Source: an uncultured Litoreibacter sp. (GTDB taxonomy: Bacteria > Pseudomonadota > Alphaproteobacteria > Rhodobacterales > Rhodobacteraceae). From it: a stretch of DNA of 64,000 bases. The stretch's first letter is position 1. Each line of letters begins with the position of its first letter. The DNA lies in NCBI GenBank assembly GCA_947492995.1, contig CANLOU010000002.1, forward strand, positions 186,001-250,000. The letters are read 5' to 3'. Shown piece after piece: positions 34,869 to 43,602 of the stretch. The translations under genes and the position numbers were made by a program. The notes beneath the pieces are model-generated. The model ran no database searches. It saw only the letters and a list, made by a program, of their open reading frames with translations, and had not been told where the DNA came from.

Positions 34869-35560
34869 ATGAGCCGCTGGTCCTGCTGCCCGGCATGATG
34901 TGCGACGCCCGCCTGTTCGGGCCGCAGATCATGGCGTTCGGGTCGGAGCGGGCGATCCACCTGCCGCCCATCGGCCAGCATGACCGCGTCGAGAAAATTG
35001 CGGTCGATGTGCTCAATGGCGCGCCCAACCAGTTTGCTTTGGCCGGGCTGTCGCTTGGCGGCATCATCGCGATGGAGATCGTCCGCATTGCGCCCTCACG
35101 GGTCACGCGGCTTGCGTTGATGGACACAAACCCGCTGAAAGAAACCCCCATCATCGCCGCCAATCGCGAGCCGCAAATCGCCCGCGTCATGGCCGGGCTG
35201 CTGCCTGATGTGATGCGCGACGAAATGAAGCCCAACTATCTTGCAGACGGGCCGCAGTGCGACGAGGTGCTTGAACTGGTCATGGCCATGGCCATGGATC
35301 AGGGGGAGGGCGTCTTTGTCCGGCAATCGCGCGCATTGCAACGCAGGCTCGATCAGCAAAGCACCTTGGTCAAACTCACGTTGCCAACCTTGGTTCTATG
35401 CGGTGAATATGATGCGCTGTGCCCGGTCAAACGTCATGAATTCATGGCCGAATTGATCCAGACGGCAACTCTGTCGGTTATCCCTGACGCGGGCCATCTG
35501 CCGACGCTGGAACAGCCCGATGCCACTACGCAGGCGCTGCGGGAGTGGCTCGCCAGATAA
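34865..35560 (+). CDS. Alpha/beta-hydrolase (small, MhpC/BioH-like)
   Basis: The 231-residue product has the L-L-P-G-M-M-C-D oxyanion segment, the nucleophile elbow G-L-S-L-G-G and, near the end, C-G-E-Y-D-A-L-C-P for the acid and D-A-G-H-L-P-T-L for the His. It is translationally coupled (ATGA) to the MetE-like gene, so the two may act on one substrate, for example a methylated or ester-linked compound. It is convergent with phaZ, eight bases apart. Confidence 0.87.
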   Translation: MNEPLVLLPGMMCDARLFGPQIMAFGSERAIHLPPIGQHDRVEKIAVDVLNGAPNQFALAGLSLGGIIAMEIVRIAPSRVTRLALMDTNPLKETPIIAANREPQIARVMAGLLPDVMRDEMKPNYLADGPQCDEVLELVMAMAMDQGEGVFVRQSRALQRRLDQQSTLVKLTLPTLVLCGEYDALCPVKRHEFMAELIQTATLSVIPDAGHLPTLEQPDATTQALREWLAR

Positions 35561-35568
35561 GCGCGGAG

Positions 35569-36876
35569 CTAGATCGCCACGCGACCCGTTTTGATCGGTG
35601 TGACACTCGCGGTGTTTTTGCTGCGCTTGCGCGGCTTCGATTTGATGCCGGAATTGGCGTCAATGAAGTCCAGAACCAGCGGCCGGATGTTGTTGCGCCA
35701 GCTTTTGCCCGCGAAAATCCCGTAATGCCCGGCGCCGTCTTCCAGATGGCTGGCTTTCTTGTCATCGGGCAGGCCGGTCAGCATGTCCAAAGCCGCAACG
35801 CATTGGCCCGGCGCGGAAATATCGTCATTCGAGCCTTCGACCGTTTTCACCGCAACGGATGTGATCTTGCCAATATCGACGGGTTTCCCGTTCACGACGA
35901 ACTCATTCTTGGCGATCTCGCCGTTCTTGAAGATGCGCTCCACCGTGGACAGGTAGAATTCCGCTGTCATGTCCATCACGGCCAGATATTCGTCGTAAAA
36001 CTTGTTGTGCCGGTCATGGTCGCCAGCCTCACCTTTTGACACTTTCATGATCTGCTCGAAGAAGGCGCGGCCATGGGTCTCGGAATTCATCGACATGAAA
36101 GACTGCAGCTGCAGCAGGCCCGGATACACCATCCGCCCCACGCCGCTATATTTGAAGCCCACCCGTTGAATGGCCATTTCTTCCAGCTGTCCCATGGTCA
36201 CGCGGCGGCCAAAATCGGTGACGTCGGTGGCCGCGGCATCAGGGTCAATCGGGCCGCCAATCAGGGTCAGGGTCGCAGGCTGCGCCTTGGGGTCTTCCTC
36301 GGCCAGATAGGCGGTTGCCGCCAGCGCCAACGGGGCGGGCTGGCAGACCGCAATCACATGCGTGTCGGGTCCCATTTCACGCATGAAATCAACCAGATAC
36401 AGCGTGTAGTCTTCAATATCGAACTTGCCCTCGGACACCGGAATGTCGCGGGCATTGTGCCAGTCGGTGATATACACCTCCGCGTCCGGCAGCAGCGACA
36501 TGACGGTGGACCGCAGCAGGGTCGCGTAATGGCCCGACATGGGCGCCACCAGCAGCACTTTGCGCGGTTTCAGCGGGCGGTCGGTGACGTTGAAACGGAT
36601 CAGGTCGCCAAACGGGCGTTTGATAACGGTTTCGACGTCAATCAGGTGGTCGCGGCCATCTTCGCCCACTACGGACGGGATGTTCCAATCCGGCTTGGCA
36701 ACCATGCGTGCGAAGCTGCGTTCGGTCACTTGGCCCCAGGCGTCCAGCATCTTGAACATCGGGTTGGGGGTCATGGCCACGGCGGGGTGGGCGCCGATGG
36801 CTTGCGCGGTTGCTCCGAGCCACTGATTGGTCAATCTCATCGATTCCATCAGGTCATATGTTACCATGTACTTCAC
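35569..36876 (-). CDS. phaZ: Intracellular polyhydroxybutyrate depolymerase PhaZ
   Basis: The 435-residue product matches the intracellular PHB depolymerases (PhaZ1 type) that mobilise native granules. The nucleophile is a cysteine: A-V-C178-Q-P-A, equivalent to the catalytic Cys of the Cupriavidus enzyme. Y-I-T-D-W-H-N-A-R-D and the C-terminal D-G-A-G-H-Y-G-I-F-A-G with the catalytic His are also present. No signal peptide. GTG 36876 is chosen because AGGAG lies six bases upstream; ATG 36867 is in frame but poorly spaced. Divergent from phaC. Confidence 0.95.
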   Translation of the reverse strand: MKYMVTYDLMESMRLTNQWLGATAQAIGAHPAVAMTPNPMFKMLDAWGQVTERSFARMVAKPDWNIPSVVGEDGRDHLIDVETVIKRPFGDLIRFNVTDRPLKPRKVLLVAPMSGHYATLLRSTVMSLLPDAEVYITDWHNARDIPVSEGKFDIEDYTLYLVDFMREMGPDTHVIAVCQPAPLALAATAYLAEEDPKAQPATLTLIGGPIDPDAAATDVTDFGRRVTMGQLEEMAIQRVGFKYSGVGRMVYPGLLQLQSFMSMNSETHGRAFFEQIMKVSKGEAGDHDRHNKFYDEYLAVMDMTAEFYLSTVERIFKNGEIAKNEFVVNGKPVDIGKITSVAVKTVEGSNDDISAPGQCVAALDMLTGLPDDKKASHLEDGAGHYGIFAGKSWRNNIRPLVLDFIDANSGIKSKPRKRSKNTASVTPIKTGRVAI

Positions 36877-36968
36877 AGTGGGCTCCTTTCGCGGGTAACA
36901 TACCCGCTATGTGCTAACTCGGCTTTTCGTGACGGCGACGTAACGCTATCAGGGCTCACACGTTATTA

Positions 36969-36981
36969 TGCATCTGCAGCA
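36969..36981. promoter_or_regulatory. Candidate PhaR site between phaZ and phaC
   Basis: TGCATCTGCAGCA lies 24 bases before the phaC start in the phaZ-phaC divergent gap. PhaR of Paracoccus binds TGC-rich sequences of CTGC-N3-4-GCAG type; this match is looser than those before phaP. The assignment is inferred from sequence and locus. Confidence 0.45.
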
Positions 36982-37005
36982 TCAAGATATGGTGGAACAC
37001 TTTCG

Positions 37006-38817
37006 ATGACAACCGAAACTGACCAAACGGACGAGAAACTTTCTGCAGAGCGGCTAGAACGCCTCAACGCGAATATGGCCCGTATAGACGAATTAACTAA
37101 AAGAATGGTTTCTGCGATGGGGCAGAAAAAGCAGGCCGATCCGGGGCTGCAAGGGCCCGGGCAGGACCTTTATGTCAAGGCTGCCGCCGCCTATATGGCC
37201 GAAATGATGAGCAATCCGGCCAAGATGATCGAACAGCAGGTCGGGTACTGGGGCAAGTCGCTGAAACATTATGCCGAGGCGCAGCAACAGCTGGCCAATG
37301 GCAAGCTGGCCCCGCCCGAGGACAAAGGCCCCTCTGACGCGCGTTTCAAGAACGAGCTGTGGGACACCAACCCCTATTTCAACTTCATCAAACAGCAATA
37401 TCTGCACTCCTCCGAGGCGATCACCCAAGCCATGGACGACCTGCCGCAACTGGAAGGCGCGGACAAATCCCGCGTGTCCTTCTTCGCCCGCCAGATCACC
37501 GACATGCTGTCGCCGACGAATTTTCTGGCCACAAACCCCGACGCGTTGACCAAAGCGGTCGAAACGGACGGCGAAAGCCTTGTGCGCGGTCTCGAAAATC
37601 TGGTCCACGACATCGAACATAATGAGGGCGACCTGCTGGTCAGCCTCGCGGATGAAAAGGCCTTCAAGGTCGGCGAAAACATCGCCGCCACCGAAGGCTC
37701 CGTCGTCTATCGCAACCGCATGTTCGAGCTGATCCAGTACAAGCCGACCACGGATAAGGTGAAGGAAACGCCGCTCATCATCTTCCCCCCATGGATCAAC
37801 AAATTCTACATCATGGACCTCAAGCCCGCCAATTCGCTTATCAAGTGGATCGTCGATCAGGGCTACACGCTGTTCATCGTCTCATGGGTTAACCCAGACG
37901 AGACCTACCGCGACGTGGGCATCGACGATTATGTCGATGACGGCTACCTGACCGCGATCAACGAGGTCAAAAAGATCACCAAGCAGGAACAGGTCAACGC
38001 CGTGGGCTACTGCATCGCGGGCACGACGCTCTCGATGGTGCTGTCGCTTATGGAAAAACGCGGCGACACGTCGGTCAAATCCGCGACGCTCTTCACCACG
38101 CTCACCGATTTCGAGGACGCGGGCGAGATGTCCGTCTTCCTCGACGATGATTTCGTCGACGGAATCGAGCGTCAGGTGGCCGAACGCGGCTACCTGCACT
38201 CCTACTTCATGTCGCGCACCTTCTCTTATTTGCGCGCAAATGACCTGATCTACGCGCCCGCCATCCGCAACTACATGATGGGGGAGGCCCCTCCGGCCTT
38301 CGATCTGCTCTATTGGAACGGTGACAGCACAAATCTCGCGGGCCGCTTCGTGGTCGATTATCTGCGCCAGCTTTGTCAGGGCAACCAATTCGCCAAAGGC
38401 ACGATGGAGATCCTCGGCGAAACCGTCAGCCTCGACACTGTGCAGACGCCGCTTTGCGCCATTGCCTGTGAAACCGACCACATCGCGGCGTGGAAGGGCA
38501 GCTTCAACGGGGTCAAACAGATGGGGTCCGAGGACAAAACCTTCATCGTGTCCCAGTCGGGCCACGTCGCGGGCATCATCAACCCGCCCTCCAAGAAGAA
38601 ATACGGCCACTACACCAACCCCGATGTGTCAGGTGATACGGACGCATGGATGGAGGCCGCCGCATTCAACGAGGGCTCTTGGTGGCCGCGCTGGGAAAAA
38701 TGGCTCGAGTCGCGGTCTGGCGCTGAAATTAAGGCCCGAAAGCCCGGAATAAAATCGCATCCTGTCCTGGAAAAAGCGCCCGGAACCTACGTTCTGCCAA
38801 AGCAAGCCGCTGAATAA
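37006..38817 (+). CDS. phaC: Class I poly(3-hydroxyalkanoate) synthase PhaC
   Basis: The 603-residue product polymerises 3-hydroxybutyryl-CoA on granule surfaces. The catalytic triad is visible: Cys336 in G-Y-C-I-A-G-T, Asp491 in C-E-T-D-H-I-A-A-W and His520 in S-Q-S-G-H-V-A-G. The length and the G-S-W-W-P-R-W segment fit class I. ATG 37006 has GGTGGA upstream; the frame stays open for 311 codons upstream, but that part is antisense to phaZ. Part of phaZ / phaC-phaP-phaR. Confidence 0.97.
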   Translation: MTTETDQTDEKLSAERLERLNANMARIDELTKRMVSAMGQKKQADPGLQGPGQDLYVKAAAAYMAEMMSNPAKMIEQQVGYWGKSLKHYAEAQQQLANGKLAPPEDKGPSDARFKNELWDTNPYFNFIKQQYLHSSEAITQAMDDLPQLEGADKSRVSFFARQITDMLSPTNFLATNPDALTKAVETDGESLVRGLENLVHDIEHNEGDLLVSLADEKAFKVGENIAATEGSVVYRNRMFELIQYKPTTDKVKETPLIIFPPWINKFYIMDLKPANSLIKWIVDQGYTLFIVSWVNPDETYRDVGIDDYVDDGYLTAINEVKKITKQEQVNAVGYCIAGTTLSMVLSLMEKRGDTSVKSATLFTTLTDFEDAGEMSVFLDDDFVDGIERQVAERGYLHSYFMSRTFSYLRANDLIYAPAIRNYMMGEAPPAFDLLYWNGDSTNLAGRFVVDYLRQLCQGNQFAKGTMEILGETVSLDTVQTPLCAIACETDHIAAWKGSFNGVKQMGSEDKTFIVSQSGHVAGIINPPSKKKYGHYTNPDVSGDTDAWMEAAAFNEGSWWPRWEKWLESRSGAEIKARKPGIKSHPVLEKAPGTYVLPKQAAE

Positions 38818-38844
38818 TAACAAAAATACCTAACTGAAAATCTT

Positions 38845-38912
38845 TTGCTGCACTGCAGAATAAATACTTGAAATGCTGCGGTGCGGCATGTATATATTCT
38901 GCAGACGCAAAC
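38845..38912 (+). promoter_or_regulatory. phaP promoter with three PhaR-type sites
   Basis: Three TGC-rich sites lie before phaP: TTGCTGCACTGCAGAA (38845-38860), TGCTGCGGTGCGGCA (38874-38888) and TTCTGCAGACGCAAA (38898-38912). TTGAAA (38868-38873) and TATATA (38891-38896), 17 bases apart, make a good sigma-70-type promoter. The second PhaR site fills its spacer and the third overlaps the start region, as expected for repression by PhaR. Confidence 0.75.
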
Positions 38913-38958
38913 AAATCCGGGGCCGCTGAACAGGTCCCTCAGTTAGGAGATGACTACA

Positions 38959-39405
38959 ATGGCTAAGACCACAGACTTCACAAAAGTATTCGCAGACATG
39001 ACAGCAGCATTCCCAGTGGACATGACCGCTTACAACGAAGCCGTCAAAAACTCCGCAGCCTTCGGCGAAAAATTCGCCAAAGTTGCACTGGACGCCGCTG
39101 CAACATCGACAGAACTGTCCTCGAAATGGACCAAAGAAACGCTGACCAAAATGTCCGGCGTGACCAAAGCCCAAGCCGAGCCTGCTGATTACACAAAAGC
39201 GGTCACCGACTTCGCTTCCGCTCAAGCCGAATCTTCCGCTGAGCACATGGCCGCTTTCGCTGAAGTTGCGAAAAAAGTTCAAATGGAAACTGTTGAGCTG
39301 ATGATGGCCGCTGGCAAAGACGCTTCTGAAGAAGCAACTGCCGCCGTCAAAAAAGCAACTGACGATCTGACAGCACAAGCCAAGAAAGCTGCAAAAGCAG
39401 CCTAA
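38959..39405 (+). CDS. phaP: Phasin PhaP
   Basis: The 148-residue, Ala/Lys-rich helical protein has a phasin_2-like pattern (D-F-T-K-V-F-A-D-M, S-S-K-W-T-K-E-T-L, A-E-H-M-A-A-F-A-E-V-A-K-K) and a lysine-alanine tail. It coats PHB granules. AGGAG lies nine bases before ATG 38959. The codon choice is strongly biased and less GC-rich than its neighbours (AAA, GCA and ACA common), as in a highly expressed gene. Controlled by the PhaR sites upstream and ended by a clear terminator. Confidence 0.95.
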   Translation: MAKTTDFTKVFADMTAAFPVDMTAYNEAVKNSAAFGEKFAKVALDAAATSTELSSKWTKETLTKMSGVTKAQAEPADYTKAVTDFASAQAESSAEHMAAFAEVAKKVQMETVELMMAAGKDASEEATAAVKKATDDLTAQAKKAAKAA

Positions 39406-39460
39406 GGCGAACGTTTTACTGCGGTTCTGATCCTCCCTAGACGAGCCGTAAGTATACGAA

Positions 39461-39491
39461 GGCGCATCCCTCGCGGGGTGCGCCTTTTCTT
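39461..39491 (+). terminator. Terminator of phaP
   Basis: GGCGCATCCC-TCGC-GGGGTGCGCC (one G-T pair) followed by TTTTCTT, 56 bases after the phaP stop and touching the end of the convergent esterase gene. Confidence 0.9.
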
Positions 39492-40305
39492 ATTGCGCCT
39501 CTATCCATTCCCGCGCCATCGCGGTCCAGCCGCGCGGCAACCCGTGGCCGCCATCATGTTCGCAAAACGTGATCGCCCCATCCTCGCAGCTCGCTGACCA
39601 TTCGCGACACCGAAATTGCTCACCGATGGTGATCTCGTCCGGGTTCGACCGGCAGGCATTGGTCTTGCGCAGCAATCCCAACGCCTCGAACAGATCGCCC
39701 TGATGCCAGTCCCGAATGGCGCGCCCCTCAAAGGGCACTTGGCCGTCGGCAAACCCATGCACCTGTAACAGGTTGAACGGCCCGCCGGGGCAGGCGGCCT
39801 CTGGGATCGGGCGGCGCAATGCGCCCGACACGCTCACTACCGCGCCAAAATTCTCAGCCGCGTAACACCCCATCATCCACGCCATCGACCCGCCCGCCGA
39901 AAAGCCCGACGCGTAAACGCGGTCCATATCAATGGGCATCTTGGTGCCCGCGTCTTCCAGCACCGCCAAGGTGAACGCCACGTCGTCGCGCCCGTCATAG
40001 CCCGGCCGCGCAGGCCAGGCCCGCGTCCCCGACGGCGACACCACTTGGCCGTTCGGTGCGATCAGCAAATACCCTTGCTCCACAAAATCCGCCTTCAACC
40101 CGCCGGACCGAAACACAGTGGCCCCCCGCGAATTATGCCCATGAAAGAAGACCAGGGCGGGCAGGGGCGTGGCCCCGTCCCAATCCGGCGGGGCCATCAT
40201 ATGATACGAACCGCCCTCAATTTCGCACGCCGCGTCGCGCCCGCATGGGGCTTGCGCCATGGCAAGGCTGGGGAGGGTCGCAAGGGCAATAAACAGGCTG
40301 CGCAT
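39490..40305 (-). CDS. Secreted LpqC/PHB-depolymerase-like esterase
   Basis: The 271-residue product has a signal peptide (to A-M-A-Q, about residue 18) and an esterase domain: V-F-F-H-G-H-N, the nucleophile elbow G-F-S-A-G-G, and L-Q-V-H-G-F-A-D for the acid, with the His in the terminal H-D-G-G-H-G-L-P-R. Extracellular PHB depolymerases, LpqC and feruloyl esterases share this pattern. Being inside the PHB locus suggests polymer or oligomer hydrolysis outside the cytosol, but it lacks a substrate-binding domain. ATG 40305 follows GGAG. Confidence 0.85.
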   Translation of the reverse strand: MRSLFIALATLPSLAMAQAPCGRDAACEIEGGSYHMMAPPDWDGATPLPALVFFHGHNSRGATVFRSGGLKADFVEQGYLLIAPNGQVVSPSGTRAWPARPGYDGRDDVAFTLAVLEDAGTKMPIDMDRVYASGFSAGGSMAWMMGCYAAENFGAVVSVSGALRRPIPEAACPGGPFNLLQVHGFADGQVPFEGRAIRDWHQGDLFEALGLLRKTNACRSNPDEITIGEQFRCREWSASCEDGAITFCEHDGGHGLPRGWTAMAREWIEAQ

Positions 40306-40414
40306 ATCAGGGCTCCGTTGGCTGATTTTCGCGCAGCTTGGCACGCCCGCCCGCAATCTGCATCTCGCAATGCCGTGAGGCCCTCGAATACAACGCCCCA
40401 ACGTCCCTCTTTCT

Positions 40415-40452
40415 TTTCTGCTGCACCTGCGCTAGCGTTTTCTGCACTGCAA
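40415..40452 (+). promoter_or_regulatory. PhaR-type sites before phaR
   Basis: TTTCTGCTGCACCTGC (40415-40430) and TTTCTGCACTGCA (40440-40452) repeat the TGC-rich words found before phaP. They lie directly upstream of the phaR start, consistent with the autoregulation known for PhaR. Confidence 0.65.
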
Positions 40453-40468
40453 TATGGGGAGAGATTGC

Positions 40469-41029
40469 GTGGCACATTCCGAAGGCAAACCGTTGTTGAT
40501 TAAGCGCTATGCAAGCCGCAGGCTGTATAACACCGAAACCAGCGACTACGTCACGCTTGACGATATTTCTGGCTTCATCCGGGAAGGCCGCGACGTGCAG
40601 ATCGTCGATCTCAAAAGCGGCGATGACCTGACCCGTCAATATCTGCTGCAAATCATTGCGGAGCGCGAAAGCCGTGGCGACAACGTGCTGCCGACCAATG
40701 TGCTGACCGATCTGGTGCGCAGCTACGCCGAGGGCGCGCAAACCATGGTCCCCGACTTCCTGTCCGCCAGCTTCGATATGCTGCGCGACGGGCAGTCCAA
40801 GGTCATGGAAACGATGTCCAACCCAATGACCACCTTGCCCGGATTTGACCAGATCAAGGCCCAGCAAGAGGCCTTCATGAAATCCATGATGGGCGGTTGG
40901 ACCGGAACCTCCGCCCCGGAGGCCGAAGGCAAAGAAGAGCCGGCCAAAGCCGAAGACAGCTCCGAGCTGGACACCATCAAGAAGCAGCTGGCCGAGATGC
41001 AGGACGCGTTGAAAAAAATGACCAAATAG
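40469..41029 (+). CDS. phaR: Polyhydroxyalkanoate synthesis repressor PhaR
   Basis: The 186-residue product has the PHB/PHA-accumulation DNA-binding N-terminus (L-L-I-K-R-Y-A-S-R-R-L-Y-N-T...Y-V-T-L-D-D-I) and a second PHB_acc segment (D-L-T-R-Q-Y-L-L-Q-I-I). An acidic linker and a C-terminal coiled coil (L-D-T-I-K-K-Q-L-A-E-M-Q-D-A-L-K-K) follow. It binds both DNA and PHB, releasing phaP when granules form. GTG 40469 is preferred (GGGGAGA six bases upstream, family start); ATG 40454 is in frame. Confidence 0.95.
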   Translation: MAHSEGKPLLIKRYASRRLYNTETSDYVTLDDISGFIREGRDVQIVDLKSGDDLTRQYLLQIIAERESRGDNVLPTNVLTDLVRSYAEGAQTMVPDFLSASFDMLRDGQSKVMETMSNPMTTLPGFDQIKAQQEAFMKSMMGGWTGTSAPEAEGKEEPAKAEDSSELDTIKKQLAEMQDALKKMTK

Positions 41030-41140
41030 GGCGATCGTCTGACGCGTCTGCACATTGAAAGCAGGCCGCAGATTGTCGAAGTGAGCGCGAAGCGCATAGC
41101 TTCGCTACGCGGGCTGCGGCGGCACCCTTGAGCAGTAGAA

Positions 41141-41824
41141 ATGCGTAAGAAGATGGCAGCCCAGCAGACCCTAAAGAAAGACTTCGAAACCTATGGCCGC
41201 GTTTGGCTCAGAGACGCCGTCTCCCAAGCCGACCTTGCGCTGTTCGACACTGCCACGGCAGTCACCGCGAAAGCCGGACAAAGAATGAATTCATCGCCCG
41301 CGTTGGATATCGCGTTGTCAGAAAACAGCTCCACGATGGCCGCGATACGGCAGCTCGACCCAAATGCGGTGCCGGTCCGCACAGTCTCATTCAACAAATC
41401 TGACAAGGCAAATTGGGGTGTCGCGTGGCATCAAGATCGGGTCATCAGTGTGCGTGAAAAGACTGAAAGCGACGGCTTCCGCAATTGGACCCGTAAGTCA
41501 GGTTTCTGGCATTGCGAACCACCCGCATTCATTCTGGATCAAATGCTCTTTGTTCGGATTCACTTGGATGACAGCGACGAAACGAACGGGGCAATGGAGA
41601 TTGCGGTGGGAAGCCATGCAGGCGGCATAATCCCATCAGCTCAAGCTGAAACGGCTGCGGCGCGTTATCCGACGGAGGTCTGCAAGGCCAACAGAGGAAA
41701 CATACTGGTTTTGAAGATGCTGACGTTACATGCGTCCAAACCTGCCAAGGACCAATCCGGACGCAGGGTGCTAAGAGTTGATTTTTCTTCCGCACAACTG
41801 CCCGCACCGTTGCGTTGGAACTGA
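41141..41824 (+). CDS. Phytanoyl-CoA dioxygenase (PhyH)-family protein
   Basis: The 227-residue product is a PhyH-type Fe(II)/2-oxoglutarate oxygenase by motif: the metal-binding W-H-Q-D-R, the later T-L-H-A-S as distal His, and R-R-V-L-R-V-D-F for 2-oxoglutarate. I-A-V-G-S-H is the usual pre-helix segment. The substrate is unknown. The start is uncertain (ATG 41141 or ATG 41153, the latter behind AAGAAG). It is somewhat less GC-rich than its neighbours. The 111 bases before it hold a GCGAAGC-GCATA-GCTTCGC hairpin. Confidence 0.82.
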   Translation: MRKKMAAQQTLKKDFETYGRVWLRDAVSQADLALFDTATAVTAKAGQRMNSSPALDIALSENSSTMAAIRQLDPNAVPVRTVSFNKSDKANWGVAWHQDRVISVREKTESDGFRNWTRKSGFWHCEPPAFILDQMLFVRIHLDDSDETNGAMEIAVGSHAGGIIPSAQAETAAARYPTEVCKANRGNILVLKMLTLHASKPAKDQSGRRVLRVDFSSAQLPAPLRWN

Positions 41825-41958
41825 ACCAGGATCGTAGGCGACGCACAATCTGAACGAGGCCCCGCGATTGCTGCGCCTTCCGTCAAACCCGCGTTACTAT
41901 TCGCGGTTTCCGTGGCGTTCTGTTTGAAATCGTAGGTAAATCGCTGCAGCGTCGGGCC

Positions 41959-42609
41959 ATGACCAAGCCCGATCCCGACGCTTACCCCGCCTACGCCCTG
42001 TCTGAAAAGCTGGCCGATGGGGCCGTGCATCTTGCCGGCATCGGCTCTGCGCTGGCAGCGATTGCGGTCTTCATGGTCTTTCATGTCGACATGGTGGGCG
42101 CGGGCACGATGACCGGGCTGACCATCTATTGGGTCGGCCTCGTCGCCATGCTCAGCGTGTCGTTTTGCTACCATATGACCCCGTGGGAACGGCTGCGCCC
42201 AACCCTGCGTCGCGCGGATCACGCCACGATTTTCCTCAAGATCGCGGGGACTTACACACCACTCGTGATCTCGATCGGAACCGCCTTCGGCTATGTGATC
42301 CTCGCCGTGGTCTGGACGCTGGCCCTGATCGGCGCCGCCATGAAGCTGTTCATGTGGCGCACGCCCGGCAAGTTGAATGCGGGTCTCTATCTCGGCCTCG
42401 GCTGGATCAGCGTCTTCCTCATTTGGTCGGTCTTTCAGACCTCACCGGCCGCAGGCTGGTCCGCAGTGGTAGGCGGTCTGCTTTATTCCAGCGGCGTGAT
42501 TTTCTTCCATTGGGAGAGCCTCAAATTCGCCAATGCCATCTGGCATGGCTTTGTCGTGGTGGCCTCGGCCTGCTTCTTCGCGGCCATCTGGATCACGGCC
42601 ACGGCCTGA
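41959..42609 (+). CDS. Hemolysin III-family (PAQR-like) membrane protein
   Basis: The 216-residue protein has seven hydrophobic helices and the HlyIII/PAQR pattern: E-K-L-A-D-G-A-V-H-L-A-G at the start, S-F-C-Y-H-M, R-R-A-D-H-A-T-I-F-L-K-I-A-G-T-Y-T-P and a final E-S-L-K-F-A-N-A-I-W-H-G-F-V. The conserved His, Asp and His form the putative zinc hydrolase site. Despite the name, hemolysis is not established for such proteins. Confidence 0.92.
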   Translation: MTKPDPDAYPAYALSEKLADGAVHLAGIGSALAAIAVFMVFHVDMVGAGTMTGLTIYWVGLVAMLSVSFCYHMTPWERLRPTLRRADHATIFLKIAGTYTPLVISIGTAFGYVILAVVWTLALIGAAMKLFMWRTPGKLNAGLYLGLGWISVFLIWSVFQTSPAAGWSAVVGGLLYSSGVIFFHWESLKFANAIWHGFVVVASACFFAAIWITATA

Positions 42610-42610
42610 T

Positions 42611-43534
42611 CTACGCCGCCGTCAGCAAAACATCCTCCGCCACCAAGTCCGTTCCCCCCGGCAAACGAACCACCGGCGCCCCATCCAGCAGGATGGATGC
42701 GTCATTGGTGTCGGGGTCGGTGCTGATCGTCACTTCGGGGGCAGGGAGGCCGTCTTGTTCCGAATACACCACTTCGATCTGGTCCGCCGCCGCTTCGAAA
42801 TCGGTGATCGTCACCAAAGTCTCCTCGTCATTGGCGTCCATCACCCGGAACTGGTCCGCGCCATCCCCGCCGGTCCCAGAGTCATTGCCAAACAGCCACA
42901 ACACGTCATCCCCGTCGCCGCCATCCAGATGGTCAATGCCACGCTCGATCCCGCCGGACCCATCAAACCGGTCACCCGAAAGCACGTCGTTCCCGGCTCC
43001 GCCGCTCAGAACATCGTCGTCGCGGCCGCCGGACAAAACATCGTCCCCATCATTGCCAAAAAGCGCGTCCGCGCCGGTGCTGCCGTCCAAATTGTCATTA
43101 TCTGGCCCGCCATAAAGGCGGTCGTCGCCCGGCCCGCCAAACAGCGCGTCATCGCCGCTGCCGCCAAGCACCAGATCATCGCCATCGCGCATCAGCAATC
43201 GGTCGGCCCCGGATCCGCCTTGCGCGTAATCCGCGCCTCCCGTGGCGTCCAGAAAATCGTTGCCCGCACCAAGGAAATACGCCTGACCCAGCGCCCCGTC
43301 TGGCCCAGGATCGTGCCCAAGGATGCTGTCATCGGCGGGGCTGCCATCCGTGACCCCAGCATAAAGCGCTGCATCATAAAGCGGGTCAACAAAACGGTCC
43401 TCCGGCAGCCCCAAAGGTGTGTCGGGGGCGTCCTCAACCTCCTCCTCAAACAGGTCTTCCAGCCAGCCAAACTGGACCGATGCCATCAGCAGCAACACCA
43501 CGGTATTTCCTAAGAAAGCAAAGTCGAGCAGCAT
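42611..43534 (-). CDS. RTX (hemolysin-type calcium-binding) protein
   Basis: The 307-residue product starts with one hydrophobic segment (about 5-22, L-G-N-T-V-V-L-L-L-M-A) and an acidic linker. About ten RTX nonapeptide-like repeats follow (about 90-235; for example G-G-S-G-D-D-A-L-F-G-G-P-G-D-D-R-L-Y) that fold into a calcium beta-roll, and then a C-terminal V-T-I-T-D-F-E-A-A-A-D-Q-I-E cap. Such proteins usually leave by type I secretion; the N-terminal hydrophobic segment is less usual and may anchor it. No transporter genes lie adjacent. Confidence 0.88.
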   Translation of the reverse strand: MLLDFAFLGNTVVLLLMASVQFGWLEDLFEEEVEDAPDTPLGLPEDRFVDPLYDAALYAGVTDGSPADDSILGHDPGPDGALGQAYFLGAGNDFLDATGGADYAQGGSGADRLLMRDGDDLVLGGSGDDALFGGPGDDRLYGGPDNDNLDGSTGADALFGNDGDDVLSGGRDDDVLSGGAGNDVLSGDRFDGSGGIERGIDHLDGGDGDDVLWLFGNDSGTGGDGADQFRVMDANDEETLVTITDFEAAADQIEVVYSEQDGLPAPEVTISTDPDTNDASILLDGAPVVRLPGGTDLVAEDVLLTAA

Positions 43535-43602
43535 CGGCGGGCCTGTGTAGGGGGCAAACTGTCCCCATTGTGACGCGCGGATGCTAAGATCGCGTTAAAG
43601 CG

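Noticed and set aside
36073-37005. Long open frame upstream of and in frame with phaC (311 extra codons)
   Set aside because: It is antisense to phaZ, has no protein family character, and the PhaC family start lies at 37006 with a ribosome site.
41959-42609. Calling the hemolysin-III protein a toxin
   Set aside because: PAQR/HlyIII proteins are membrane proteins of unsettled function; hemolysis was only a historical label.
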